The translations under genes and the position numbers were made by a program. Shown here in pieces: positions 15,713-24,994 of a stretch of DNA of 35,737 nt. Source of the DNA: CAYUHZ01 sp964444625. GTDB taxonomy: Bacteria; Patescibacteriota; Patescibacteriia; Patescibacteriales; GWC2-42-12. The DNA is taken from positions 1 through 35,737 of the forward strand of contig CAYUHZ010000005.1 in assembly GCA_964444625.1 (NCBI GenBank), read 5' to 3'. How positions within the stretch are numbered: the stretch's first letter is position 1; each line of letters opens with the position of its first letter. The notes beneath the pieces were generated by a model. It was not told the DNA's origin and did not search any database. It was given only the letters and a program-made list of their open reading frames with translations.

Positions 15713-16087
15713 TTATTTTGTTTTTAATAATTCATAAAGCAAAGGCAGAAATACTGCGCAGCCAATGATAATAGCGTTCAAGGCGGCAAGCAAAGAAGCC
15801 GCCGCCATAATGTCTTTTATTTCCCTGGCATAATTATGTATTCTTGGTTTTAATACATCAATTGATCGCTCAAAAGCGCTGTTTATCAATTCAACCAACA
15901 ATACCAAACTAATGGAAAAAATCAACAAACAAAAATTTACCAAGTTAATCTTCAGAAAAAACGCCAAACCAATTACTAATACGGCCGCAAACAGCTGAAC
16001 TTGTAAATTCCGTTCTTGGCGCACTGCCAATATCAAGCCGCGAATTGCGTGAGAAAAGCTTCTGATTAATTGTATTCGGTTGATCAT
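15713..16087 (-). CDS. dgkA: Diacylglycerol/undecaprenol kinase, DgkA family, 124 aa
   Basis: DgkA-family enzymes are small membrane kinases that phosphorylate diacylglycerol or, in Gram-positive-type members, undecaprenol, recycling the lipid carrier for wall synthesis. The protein has an N-terminal amphipathic stretch (SFSHAIRGLILAVRQERN), three hydrophobic helices, and the family core ELINSAFERSIDVL followed by KDIMAAASLLAA with its catalytic and metal-binding acidic residues. The length is typical. The ATG at 16087 is chosen because the longer frame to 16120 would overlap ybeY and lacks family similarity; it begins seven bases after the ybeY stop. The ybeY-dgkA pairing is common in bacteria. 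Confidence 0.9.
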   Translation of the reverse strand: MINRIQLIRSFSHAIRGLILAVRQERNLQVQLFAAVLVIGLAFFLKINLVNFCLLIFSISLVLLVELINSAFERSIDVLKPRIHNYAREIKDIMAAASLLAALNAIIIGCAVFLPLLYELLKTK

Positions 16088-16094
16088 GATGCTA

Positions 16095-16517
16095 TCAAAG
16101 ATTATTTGCTTTGGGGGCATTTTTTGCCATAAATTTTTCGCCCAGCGCTATCATCTGACGCCTTTTCCTGTCGTTAGTGTCGTCATATCCGAGCAAATGA
16201 AGCAATCCGTGTATCAGGATAAAAATCAGCTCTTGACAGACTCCTCGTTGGTAAATCTTTGCCTGTCTTTTGATTTGAGCGTAATCGATAATAATTTCTC
16301 CGAAAAAATCTTCTTCTCCGGCAAAAGAAAGCACGTCAGTTGTTTGGTCTTGACCGCGGTAATTAAAGTTTATCTTCTTCATGGTCCGACTGGTGACAAA
16401 AGCCAAAGAAAGCTTCTTTCCTCCAAGGCGGTAATTGCGCGAAAACGCTTCCGCCCAATAAATCAACAACTTGCGCGGCACTTTTTGTTTTGTTTGATTA
16501 TTAATCTCGACAAGCAT
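16095..16517 (-). CDS. ybeY: Endoribonuclease/rRNA maturation factor YbeY, 140 aa
   Basis: YbeY is a zinc-dependent endoribonuclease acting in 16S rRNA 3' maturation and ribosome quality control. The protein shows the family's LSFAFV-like strand (KLSLAFVTSRTMKKIN), NFNYRGQDQTTDVLSF and the metal site ILIHGLLHLLGYDDTNDR. The usual site is H-x3-H-x5-H; here the third position is aspartate (GYDD). Asp can bind zinc, so activity may remain, but this is a departure from consensus. Start 16517 (MLVEINNQ) lies 10 bases after the upstream stop; the longer frame from 16559 would overlap it. No Shine-Dalgarno is visible. Confidence 0.93.
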   Translation of the reverse strand: MLVEINNQTKQKVPRKLLIYWAEAFSRNYRLGGKKLSLAFVTSRTMKKINFNYRGQDQTTDVLSFAGEEDFFGEIIIDYAQIKRQAKIYQRGVCQELIFILIHGLLHLLGYDDTNDRKRRQMIALGEKFMAKNAPKANNL

Positions 16518-16527
16518 TAGCCAATAA

Positions 16528-17631
16528 TTATTTGAAAGATAGGTTAAAACTGGCAACAATCAGCTGAAACACGTTCAAATAGTTAAGAACATTGCTGGTT
16601 CCGCTACTGTAATTGATAGTATAAATATGTTTGTTTTTTGGATCAGTAAAATAGGCAACCAAACCATCCTCATTTTTAATAACTTCAATCGGTTGCCCAT
16701 TATTATTAATAGTTTGCTTCCTGGTATGGTTTATTTCGCTTATAGAAAATTGGGCCAAATACCAATCGTCAATACTTAAATTATCGGTGTTTGGCTGAAC
16801 AATCACTTGAATAAATTGGTTATCTTCTGATTTAAAAATTATGGAACTTTCGTCGCTTATTTTTTGTGATTCCCATCTGGTGGGGCATAGGAGGTTATAG
16901 CCATAAGTTTTATTGGTGTATTTTCTGACTCCCGGGTTGCCGGTTAACTTGCCAATGCCAGCTGGATTGTAAAAATTGACGATTTCTGAAAAATCGCTAT
17001 AACCATCGCCATCGCTATCCTGGTTGTCATTATCAGTCCCGAACAGTAGCTCCTCGGCATTGCTCAGGCTGTCATTATCGCTGTCTTCAGCTGGCGCATA
17101 ATTGATCGAGGTGGAAGTGCTAACGAAGTTTTCCAATGTCAGATCGGCGCCAGAAGCGCTGGTAGTGGAAACTTCAAAATCACCGGCTTCCAGCAGTATG
17201 CTGCCGGAAGTGGCTATTTCGTCGGTAGTTGTAGCGATTTCTAGTTCTTTGTTTTCATTTTGGAAAATTTTTTCTAACTCATTTGCTGGTTTCTTTTGTT
17301 CCTCGTTAATAATCTTTTCTTTTGCTTTATCCGGTCGCTTGGTCTCCTGAGGTTTATTCCCGGACAAAAAAATCAAAAAATAATAAGCTGCCACTGAAAC
17401 GATAACCAAAAACAAAAAACCTCCGAACATAATAATAATACCGGTCATTTTTGCCTGACTTACCCTGGAGGCCGCGTGACGAAATTGTTCAGGCATAGTA
17501 TGGATAGTGATACCGCCGATCAATTCTTCTTCTTTTTTTTCTTGCCCTTCTTGTTTGCCGTTTGTCGGTTCGGCTACTGTTTGAAATCCTGTTGGCGTAT
17601 CCACTTCTCTTTTATTGGGTGAATTGAACAT
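16528..17631 (-). CDS. Single-pass membrane protein with TSP3-like Ca-binding repeats, 367 aa
   Basis: Residues 1-60 are polar and cytoplasmic, one transmembrane helix spans about 63-90, and the rest should be outside. A Thr/Ser-rich stalk is followed by thrombospondin type 3-like calcium motifs (EDSDNDSLSNAEE, then NQDSDGDGYSDFSE, about 181-217) and a C-terminal alpha/beta domain (YTNKTYGYNLLCPTRWE to the end) resembling PsbP-like or lipoprotein ligand-binding folds. Its N-terminus (MFNSPNK) and layout match the protein encoded just upstream (MFENLSN), so the two are tandem paralogues. A degenerate insertion sequence with its target duplication now ends one base before the ATG, so its original leader is gone and expression may be altered. 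Confidence 0.8.
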   Translation of the reverse strand: MFNSPNKREVDTPTGFQTVAEPTNGKQEGQEKKEEELIGGITIHTMPEQFRHAASRVSQAKMTGIIIMFGGFLFLVIVSVAAYYFLIFLSGNKPQETKRPDKAKEKIINEEQKKPANELEKIFQNENKELEIATTTDEIATSGSILLEAGDFEVSTTSASGADLTLENFVSTSTSINYAPAEDSDNDSLSNAEELLFGTDNDNQDSDGDGYSDFSEIVNFYNPAGIGKLTGNPGVRKYTNKTYGYNLLCPTRWESQKISDESSIIFKSEDNQFIQVIVQPNTDNLSIDDWYLAQFSISEINHTRKQTINNNGQPIEVIKNEDGLVAYFTDPKNKHIYTINYSSGTSNVLNYLNVFQLIVASFNLSFK

Positions 17632-17639
17632 AATTATTT

Positions 17640-18755
17640 GAGGGGTCGCAGAGTTTCTGCTTAAATCCCCGATACATATGATTTAATTTTCCAAGTTGAT
17701 TGTTTGTTCTTTAAAACTTTAGACTGTGCCATCTGTACGGCTATGCCCATGGCGGCAAAGGCCCATCGGTTGTTTTCGTTGCCTCTCATCCAGCATTTGT
17801 CCAGCTCGAATATGTCTTTGACTAGACCTTGCATCGGCTCCACGGTAATAGATCTGTCTTTATAGTCTTTTAGATTTTCGGAGTTAGCATATCCTTGATC
17901 ATTCTCTTTCTTGATTCCGATTTATTCATGTTTTTTCGAGGCGATGTTACCAGTTGAATTTTATAGTTTTTTTAGACTGAAATACATCTCTTGATCATCA
18001 GCCTTTGAATCCATGAATACTTTTTTGACGATGTGCTCGTATTTAATGATTTCCTCTTCCATTCTTTTCGCTTCGTTTCTGGAGTTTGGCATCCATTGGA
18101 ATATCCCTAATACCGGTATTCGGTGAGAAGTCAGGCAAAACGTTCCATGTCCGTAAACCCAGCCGTCCGCCATTGATTTCGACCATGTCGCTTCTTTGTC
18201 CACGCCTCTCAGATTCTTCGGAATAATATTCAAATCTTTCTGTTTCTTGTGCCAGACCGGGCCTTTGGATTTAGTCATCATCTTATCAGCCGAAACCTTC
18301 TTAATCGAGTGCTTTTTTAGGAAATATTTGAAAAATGAATGTTGCGGGTTTTCGAGGCGAATGGCAGATTTTTTTAAACGACCCCGCAGATTGGATTCTG
18401 ATATCGGATCGATTTTTAATCATTCAGCGATGACATCCCAATATTCCATAGTTATTCGATGCGCTCCCAGATATGATTTTTCTTTGCACTTTACCGATAG
18501 CACCGCAATGAACATTATCAGCCACTCTGGATAACTTTATTTGCTTCCTCTGGTTCCGTTTCGATCGGGGTGAGGAAATTTAGTTTCTTTCAGAAACTTT
18601 TTAAATTGGTCGCGAGCTTCTTTGACTCACTCCGGGTTCAATCTCGCTTTAGATTTTTGTTTTAGCATAGGGTTGTTTTATGTTTATTTTAAACATTCTA
18701 CAATCATTATACTAATTTTTGTCTAAAGTTAGAAGTGGAAACTCTGCGACCCATC
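17640..18755. mobile_element. Degenerate insertion sequence, 1116 bp, with 8-bp target duplication
   Basis: The ends match over 18 bases with one difference: GAGGGGTCGCAGAGTTTC at 17640 and GATGGGTCGCAGAGTTTC read inward from 18755. AATTATTT flanks both sides (17632-17639 and 18756-18763) as the target duplication. Inside is one decayed DDE transposase gene. The 8-bp duplication and roughly 335-residue transposase narrow the family but I cannot name it. The insertion separates two paralogous genes that would otherwise lie 17 bases apart. Confidence 0.85.
17661..18668 (-). pseudogene. Decayed DDE transposase
   Basis: Reading from ATG 18668 the frame is interrupted by TGA (after LNPE), TAA (after RGSK) and TGA (after DVIAE). 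It then runs through SADKMMTKSKGPVWHKKQK, ADGWVYGHGTF and FMDSKADDQ, which supply the two catalytic aspartates. After SLKK a frame change continues as NYKIQLVTSPRKNMNKSES, and a second, opposite change restores the first frame for ITVEPMQGLVKDIFELDKC (catalytic Glu) and CWMRGNENNRW to the stop at 17661. The gene is exactly 336 codons long because the two shifts cancel. Motifs fit the IS4/IS5-like DDE superfamily. The product cannot be active. Confidence 0.85.
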
Positions 18756-18772
18756 AATTATTTAAATATTAT

Positions 18773-19671
18773 TTAATCTTTCAGCTTGCCCTGACCATTT
18801 GGGTTGTAACCGTTTTTTACTTCGTCACCATCGCTATAACCATCCCCGTCGGTATCGGCTTTGAGCGGATTAGTTTTGTAAACATTTATTTCTTGAAAAT
18901 CCGTGAGTCCATCCCGGTATCGGCTTTGTTGATATTAGTCAGATAGAGCTTATTTTCGTCGTTGTCGGTCAAGCCATCAAGATCGGAATCGATCTTTTCA
19001 CTGTTCGGATCAACTAAATTAAACAATCTGCCTTGGCCATTGGGGTTAAGCCCCTGTTTGATTTCATCGCCGTCAGAGATTCCGTCCTTGTCGGTATCGG
19101 CGCTCCTTGGATCGGTCTGGTATATTTTTACTTCTTCATGATCAAATAGCCCGTCGCCTTCAGTGTCAACTTTATTGGGGTTGGTGCCGGCTTGTCTTTC
19201 CTCTTCATCGGTCAAGCCATCCTGATCGGAATCGATCGGTGCGTTTGATTTTGCATCTGAAACAACCTTTTGCTCCGCTGGAATATTGTTTTTTTGCTCA
19301 TTGTTATCTTTTGGCTGTACGATTGATTTTTCATCTGGAAATTCACTGGTACGCTCTTGGACCGCGGGAGCATCCCAAACAGACAAGATGCTCACTCCAA
19401 AATAAATTAAACCCCCGACAATAATTATTCCCAATAAAATAGAACCGAGAACCAAGTATTTTTTCCAATCAGTTCCTGTTTCCATGGCAAACGTTTCGTT
19501 TGGCTGCTGGGCGTTTATTGGCCGGAGAACTGCCGGCTTAGCCTGAGTTTCAGCCGCGGCAAAAATATCTTCTGCCTGGGGTGGAACCGGCTGATTATCT
19601 GCCTGACTGTTAACCGAGCTGGGATTTGCCGGTTGCTGGCTGGTTGAATTATTTGATAAGTTTTCAAACAT
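18773..19671 (-). pseudogene. Membrane protein with TSP3-like Ca-binding repeats, frameshifted near its end
   Basis: Starting at ATG 19671 (MFENLSNNS; the longer frame to 19785 overlaps the upstream gene), the protein has a disordered cytoplasmic part, a transmembrane helix at about 72-96 and then a series of calcium-type repeats (DSDQDGLTDEEE, DTEGDGLFDHEE, DTDKDGISDGDE, DSDLDGLTDNDE). At about 18915 the frame breaks: the direct product ends ADTGMDSRIFKK at 18886, but the next frame continues cleanly as DGLTDFQEINVYKTN, DTDGDGYSDGDE and NGQGKLKD to a stop at 18773. One base is therefore missing or was misread. The truncated form would still be anchored and carry most repeats. It is a paralogue of the gene at 16528-17631 and originally lay 17 bases upstream of it. 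Confidence 0.75.
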
Positions 19672-19717
19672 ATTTTTTAAAAATAAATTAGTAATACCTA
19701 AAAAATAAATTTCGCTA

Positions 19718-22700
19718 TTACTGGCTGGGCTTGCCTGACAAGATATTTGACGGATCGCTTGAATTTTTATAACTATCAAGAGCAATCATTTTAAAGCAAT
19801 ATTCTACTCCGTTGCTCAAGTTGCTGATTGTAGTGGTTCCGGAAACGGCATAACTAACATTGACAGTTGAACCGAAGTTGCAATTGTTTGAAGCGGTGTC
19901 TTTGTAGCCGTAATAAATAATAAAACTTTTAGCATCGCCGTTGCTTCTATCCTGCCAGCCCAAAAAAATCTTGGAGCTAGAAGTTGCGATTCCAATAAGC
20001 GCCGGTGCGCTTGGACCAGCCAAATCAAGCGGCGTTGCGGATACTTCATTAGAATACTCACTTTCTGCTCCGCTGGCATAACGAGCGGTAGCTGCGAAAT
20101 AATAAGCGGTTTTGTTGATTAATCCGTCGATCGTTACCGTAGGGGTGGAAGACGCCACTTTCTTGCTGTTAGTATGCTTACCGGCTGCCAATCCATAATA
20201 AACTATATAGCTATCCATGGTTTCACCGCTAGCGGGAGTGATTGCCGACCAAGCCAATCTAACCTTCCCGCCCTCGGCTGGGATGGAAGAAATAGCGAGA
20301 TTTATAGCTGAAACGTTTGGCAGGTCTTCTCGAAAAAAATAAAATTCTTTTAAAATAGCTGTCTGACCGGCAGGGGCTAACACGATTCCCCGATCGCTCA
20401 AAACAGCCGGCAGATCATCGGCAGTGCCTGGACCACCGGCATCGCGGCAATAATAAAAAGAAAATCCCATGTCTTTGCAATCGTTGGCAGTATTGTCGCC
20501 TATCGTACAATTTTGCCTCTTATCTTCCCAGTGCGACCAGGAACCATCGGTCTGTTTTGGCGGCCAAGGGTTAGAGCAAAGAAAAACATAAATATTCGTC
20601 TGTCCTTCTTTGTATTTTCCGACTGAAGAGGGTTGGTTTACCGAATCTTTGGTAATGGTCGCCCTTGCCCTAATTTGCGTGCTGTCGTCCTGGATATTTT
20701 GCGCTTCAACTGTTTGCGAATCAGACTCCGGCTGGCCACCCCTGATTTTTGCCACCACTTCGTTGCTTATTTTCCAACTCCATGACCAATCATAAATTCC
20801 AGGCATGGCTACAACCGCTTGGCCATTGATATTTTTAGCCAGCGCGGCATACAATTTGTCGCTATCATCCTTGTCATCGCTGCCTCCGTCGTCGCTTGCA
20901 TCATTGACGCTAGTGGAAAAAAGATAATTAACCGGTTCAACCGCCACTGAATTAACCGAGCAAATCCCCTGATCACTGCCGGTTTCGGCCTTGGTGGTAA
21001 AGGACCAAATCTTAATATTTTTATAATTCTTTCCGTTTAATTGTTCGGTCGTTCCTGCCATGCCAACATTATAGCTATTTAAAACACCGACCGATAAATT
21101 ATCGGATAAATTTTCGTCTCCTTTGATGATTACATAGTGCTTTTTACCGGCTGGCATCGCTTTGCTTGGAGAAAAGGTTAATTTACTGGTACCGTCTGAC
21201 AAGTTATAACCCTTGACCAATCCATCAATGGCGCAAAAATTTCCTGATAAAGCGCTAGCGGAACGAGATAAAAACAATTGATTGATAAGCGGCAATCTGG
21301 ATAACCAAGCAAAAAGCTTGTCAATAATACTAACGTTATCGAGAGTTAAATAATTAGTGCCAGCGGGACAAATATTATTTTCAAAATCTGCCGCAACAAT
21401 GATATTACCGTTAAAACTAGCGACATCCATTTTTTGATCAAAGACCGCGCTAATCATGGCATTGCGGCAAATACCAATCTCGCCTGCTTGCGGTGTAGTT
21501 GATACCACCGTTGGCCTGGGATGGCAACAAGTGTCAAAACCGCAGCCAGTTCCGCTGATACATTCGCTGTCCGACAAACACCCGCAATATAGCCCTCGAT
21601 CAGCGCCACTGCAAGACGACTTGTCGGCTTGACAAGTTAGAATCTTTCCGTTAACTATCATGGTGCTCCCAGGAGAACAGCAACAACGGCAATCGGAATT
21701 ATCTGGCTTATTTAGACAAGAATAAGGACTAGTTGGATAAACCAAAGGATTAGGATTGCAACTTTCAACTCCAATCGTACAAGGACTATTATTTTTTTGG
21801 CACAGTTGCCCTGTTACGGATATATCGGAAGTGGCCACCTTGGTTTGCATTAATTGGCAAGTGCAACTGTCGGCGCAATACAGGTTCTTGCCGATATCGC
21901 AAACCGGATTGTTTTGGTTGCAAGTCATGCTCTCGGCATAAGCATAAGTCGTGGTAGCGGTAGTTAGATATGAAGTGATATTTGATGAACCGGGGGTTGA
22001 ATAAGGGCTGGTATGGAGCAAAGTCGACGTTGCCTCGCTTCTTCCCGCTCCCTTGCATGGGCTGCCCACGGAAGTGGCCTTATCTCGACAAACTCCCAAA
22101 GGGTAGTTTGGATCGGTTGTTTCACAAAAACGAGTGCCAGTGCCACTACAATCGCAAGCTCTGTCTGAAACCGCTTGATTGATCGTCCCTCCAGCATCAA
22201 CCACTTTACAACCGGTACACAATCCGTAATTTATTTGATCGGTGCCGCAACCACCTGCCTTGCAAGTAAGGCCAGCGCAACAATCTTGCGCGCTTTGTCC
22301 AACACGGCAGCAACAATCGCAACTTGCCTGGCTGCTAACGCAAAAACCGTCAGCACAAGTTGAATTGGCGGAACATATTTGACGGTTGATAACGCACTTA
22401 TCTTCCTGGCAGACAAAACCACTAGGGCAGGAAAAACAAGAAGCGGGACTTAGCACGCTACCTTCGGTGCACCAACCATTGATATCAAGAAATGACCCGA
22501 GCGGACAAGATCGCCCCTGGTTATTAAATTGCCAAAAATAATCACCTCCCACCTTCTGACAAACTTTAATGGTGTTAAACTGAGCTGAAGCAGCCGTGCT
22601 ATCGCAAGCTAGATTGCCGAAAACGCATTTATTTAAACTGCTATTATAAAGACAATTGTCGATAGTAGCGGCAACGGCCAAGCCTCTCTCCATCAAAATA

Positions 22701-24883
22701 GTTGATGAAACAGAACAAGATCTGTATAAACTATTGCAACTAGACGCAGTGCAAGCAATGTTTGTAGTTGCGCTGTTCGATTGGCAAATGCCGGGAGAAT
22801 TCGGGCAAAAACTGGAATCGGCACAGGCTCTGGCGGTGGAATAACCACTGCAAGTTATCGGTGAGTTTGACGTTGACGAGTTTGACGTTGACGAGTTTGA
22901 CGTTGACGAGTTTGACTTGGTAGAAAAATTCCAACCGAAGGTGCAGGCCGCAACCATACCTTGGTTGCAAGTGCCGCTTGCCCGGCACAAGCCAGACCAC
23001 TGTGAGCCTCCAGTACAACACTCTTCTCCGCTATCGCACTCGGCGTTGTTAGCGCAGGCGCCAACTGTAAAAGGCAAGCTATTGCTTTCCTTGCCGTCCT
23101 TGTTTTTTATTTTTATCTTTCCGGTTGCGGCGCCGCTCGGCACATTGGCTTCAACTTTATCATCCGACCAACTAGCGACCGGACCAGCTTTGTTGTTGTA
23201 AAAAATTGCCGCGCCAACGCCTTGATTGGAACCGAATCGATCGCCATAAAAATCAACCGCTTGTCCGATCGGCCCGTTATGCGGTTCGATTTGGCAAAGG
23301 CCGGGGATAGGAGTACCGCTGGTAATAGCAAAACTTACCGGACTGCTGGTTGAGTTGCTGGAATTAGTTACCACTATCTTATATGCCCCCGCTGTTGCTG
23401 CGGGCACTTTTACGGTGATGTAGGTATCGCGCCACCAACGGTTCTGACATGCTGGCGGAAAATCAATATCGGCATTGATTTGATTTTGCTGATCTTGTTC
23501 TAAATAAAACTTCACCACGCTCTTGCCTGGCTGATAAAGTTTAAAATTACGGCCGTAAATAGTAATATATTGTCCGGTTGGACCGTTATCAGGATCAACA
23601 TAGTCGATTACCGGCAAATTACTTGTGTTAGCTATGACCCGAAAAAACAAATCGTTTGAATTGGCGCCATCGATATTTACAAAAACCGAAGCGCCGCCCA
23701 AACTAACATTTGGCACAAGGGCGATCACCGATTGGTCAGTCCAATTTTTCGGATTATTGGCTAAGACAAAGCTGGCTTGATTGCCGAAAAGGACGCGCCG
23801 ATTAGCCCCGGCGAATCCGGTTCCTTCAAGCTTGAATTCTTGGTCAATCCAGCCTTGACTTGGTTTAATCAGGCACAAGCCTGGCCTTACTTGGTTATTG
23901 ACTTGAAAATCTTTAATCAATGGTCCGCGATCATCATCGGTAGCGTCAAGCCTGCCAAGGCTATTAACCACTTTAATTGGTCCGGTTATGGCCCCGCTTG
24001 GCACCGCAACAACAATTTGATCATCTCGCCAAGAATCGGTGCAATTGCTATTAACGGAAGAAGGAAGGCTTGCGACTTTGCCATCGCTAAAAATAACCTG
24101 ACCGGCAGTTGTGCCGAAATATTGGCCGCCGATAGTGATAAAATTTCCAACCGCGCCATTGGGTATTGAAGTTGCGTCAACCGGACTAACCCAAGTTATC
24201 AGAGGAAAATCAACACAAGCGCAATTGTCCGCCGGCGAACAAACCAAATTAGCCGAACAAGGCGTTGTTTGACAACCGACTGCTTGCTGGTCGCTATCGC
24301 AATTTTCTCCCAAACCTGGGCCAACAGACGTTTCGCAAACACATCCGGAACCACAGGTCAAACCAGCGGCACAGCGGCCAGCTGAACAGGTTGTATCTAG
24401 CGGGAAGGTTAAACAAGACTCCCCGAATCCAGGAAGGGTTGGCCCTCCGCCCGGCGATGTAATCGGAGGATTTATCTGACCGCCCGGAGGATTGGAGCTT
24501 GAAAGATTGTTATTTACGGCTCCTAACATTTGACTGATTACAAAACTAGCGATCGCAAAAGAAGAAAGGCAGATAATTAACCCGATCACCGCCCCTAAAA
24601 TGATTTTTTTTGCTCGAATAATCTTATCTGATTCGCCACTAGCTGTCATCAACAGCCAGCCAGAATAAATAATCAACAAAACGGCAATAATACCCAGAAA
24701 TCCCAAAAATATTCTGATGATATTGGCAATAACAATGCGAGGATCTTGCTGGCTTAAACCGATATTTTCTCCGTATTGCAAACCAGCATCAAGATTGCTT
24801 GACTGGGCCAATGCAAAATGACCGAATGCCAGCAAACCGATAAAGAAAAAAAACAAGATTAATATTTTTTTTATTTTTGGCAT
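19718..24883 (-). CDS. Giant secreted protein: T4SS-pilin-like N-terminus, four IPT/TIG, Cys-rich, Big_5-like, two Fn3 domains (1721 aa)
   Basis: A signal peptide (1-26, ending ALA) is followed by a pilin-like module with two hydrophobic helices (about 50-78 and 93-117, with SGESDKIIRAKKI between), as in T4SS_pilin domains common in this lineage. Four IPT/TIG domains follow (about 227-310, 334-415, 424-520, 528-607). Next come a Ser/Asn/Thr repeat (about 654-673), a long cysteine-rich region (to about 1080), an SbsA/Big_5-like Ig domain (STTPQAGEIGICRNAMISAVFDQKMD) and two fibronectin type III domains at the end (about 1528-1721). This is an adhesin or surface-fibre layout. Cysteine density implies disulfides outside the cell. 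It precedes the Ca-binding genes on the same strand and follows its shorter relative. The start lacks a clear Shine-Dalgarno. Confidence 0.85.
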   Translation of the reverse strand: MPKIKKILILFFFFIGLLAFGHFALAQSSNLDAGLQYGENIGLSQQDPRIVIANIIRIFLGFLGIIAVLLIIYSGWLLMTASGESDKIIRAKKIILGAVIGLIICLSSFAIASFVISQMLGAVNNNLSSSNPPGGQINPPITSPGGGPTLPGFGESCLTFPLDTTCSAGRCAAGLTCGSGCVCETSVGPGLGENCDSDQQAVGCQTTPCSANLVCSPADNCACVDFPLITWVSPVDATSIPNGAVGNFITIGGQYFGTTAGQVIFSDGKVASLPSSVNSNCTDSWRDDQIVVAVPSGAITGPIKVVNSLGRLDATDDDRGPLIKDFQVNNQVRPGLCLIKPSQGWIDQEFKLEGTGFAGANRRVLFGNQASFVLANNPKNWTDQSVIALVPNVSLGGASVFVNIDGANSNDLFFRVIANTSNLPVIDYVDPDNGPTGQYITIYGRNFKLYQPGKSVVKFYLEQDQQNQINADIDFPPACQNRWWRDTYITVKVPAATAGAYKIVVTNSSNSTSSPVSFAITSGTPIPGLCQIEPHNGPIGQAVDFYGDRFGSNQGVGAAIFYNNKAGPVASWSDDKVEANVPSGAATGKIKIKNKDGKESNSLPFTVGACANNAECDSGEECCTGGSQWSGLCRASGTCNQGMVAACTFGWNFSTKSNSSTSNSSTSNSSTSNSPITCSGYSTARACADSSFCPNSPGICQSNSATTNIACTASSCNSLYRSCSVSSTILMERGLAVAATIDNCLYNSSLNKCVFGNLACDSTAASAQFNTIKVCQKVGGDYFWQFNNQGRSCPLGSFLDINGWCTEGSVLSPASCFSCPSGFVCQEDKCVINRQICSANSTCADGFCVSSQASCDCCCRVGQSAQDCCAGLTCKAGGCGTDQINYGLCTGCKVVDAGGTINQAVSDRACDCSGTGTRFCETTDPNYPLGVCRDKATSVGSPCKGAGRSEATSTLLHTSPYSTPGSSNITSYLTTATTTYAYAESMTCNQNNPVCDIGKNLYCADSCTCQLMQTKVATSDISVTGQLCQKNNSPCTIGVESCNPNPLVYPTSPYSCLNKPDNSDCRCCCSPGSTMIVNGKILTCQADKSSCSGADRGLYCGCLSDSECISGTGCGFDTCCHPRPTVVSTTPQAGEIGICRNAMISAVFDQKMDVASFNGNIIVAADFENNICPAGTNYLTLDNVSIIDKLFAWLSRLPLINQLFLSRSASALSGNFCAIDGLVKGYNLSDGTSKLTFSPSKAMPAGKKHYVIIKGDENLSDNLSVGVLNSYNVGMAGTTEQLNGKNYKNIKIWSFTTKAETGSDQGICSVNSVAVEPVNYLFSTSVNDASDDGGSDDKDDSDKLYAALAKNINGQAVVAMPGIYDWSWSWKISNEVVAKIRGGQPESDSQTVEAQNIQDDSTQIRARATITKDSVNQPSSVGKYKEGQTNIYVFLCSNPWPPKQTDGSWSHWEDKRQNCTIGDNTANDCKDMGFSFYYCRDAGGPGTADDLPAVLSDRGIVLAPAGQTAILKEFYFFREDLPNVSAINLAISSIPAEGGKVRLAWSAITPASGETMDSYIVYYGLAAGKHTNSKKVASSTPTVTIDGLINKTAYYFAATARYASGAESEYSNEVSATPLDLAGPSAPALIGIATSSSKIFLGWQDRSNGDAKSFIIYYGYKDTASNNCNFGSTVNVSYAVSGTTTISNLSNGVEYCFKMIALDSYKNSSDPSNILSGKPSQ
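22863..22916 (-). repeat. 15-bp in-frame tandem repeat (3.6 units)
   Basis: GAGTTTGACGTTGAC is repeated three times exactly, then the first nine bases again. On the coding strand it encodes repeated NSSTS within the 1721-aa protein, a low-complexity hydroxyl-rich linker between the IPT and Cys-rich parts. The exactness suggests recent slippage and likely length variation between strains. Confidence 0.9.
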
Positions 24884-24994
24884 TATTTTTTTTCTGTTAT
24901 TACCGCCGAAACGGTAATCTGGAATACTTTTAAAAAATAAATTTTCGCCCGAGTTTGCCCCGAGGCAATGATAGCAGAAATGACTAATAATTAT

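Noticed and set aside
17661..18668. UGA as a sense codon (SR1/Gracilibacteria-type code)
   Set aside because: The in-frame TGAs in the transposase are accompanied by TAA codons and frameshifts, and intact genes such as ftsZ and ybeY end in TGA. The gene is simply decayed.
22863..22916. Short CRISPR-like array
   Set aside because: The units are contiguous 15-mers without spacers and lie in frame within a coding sequence.
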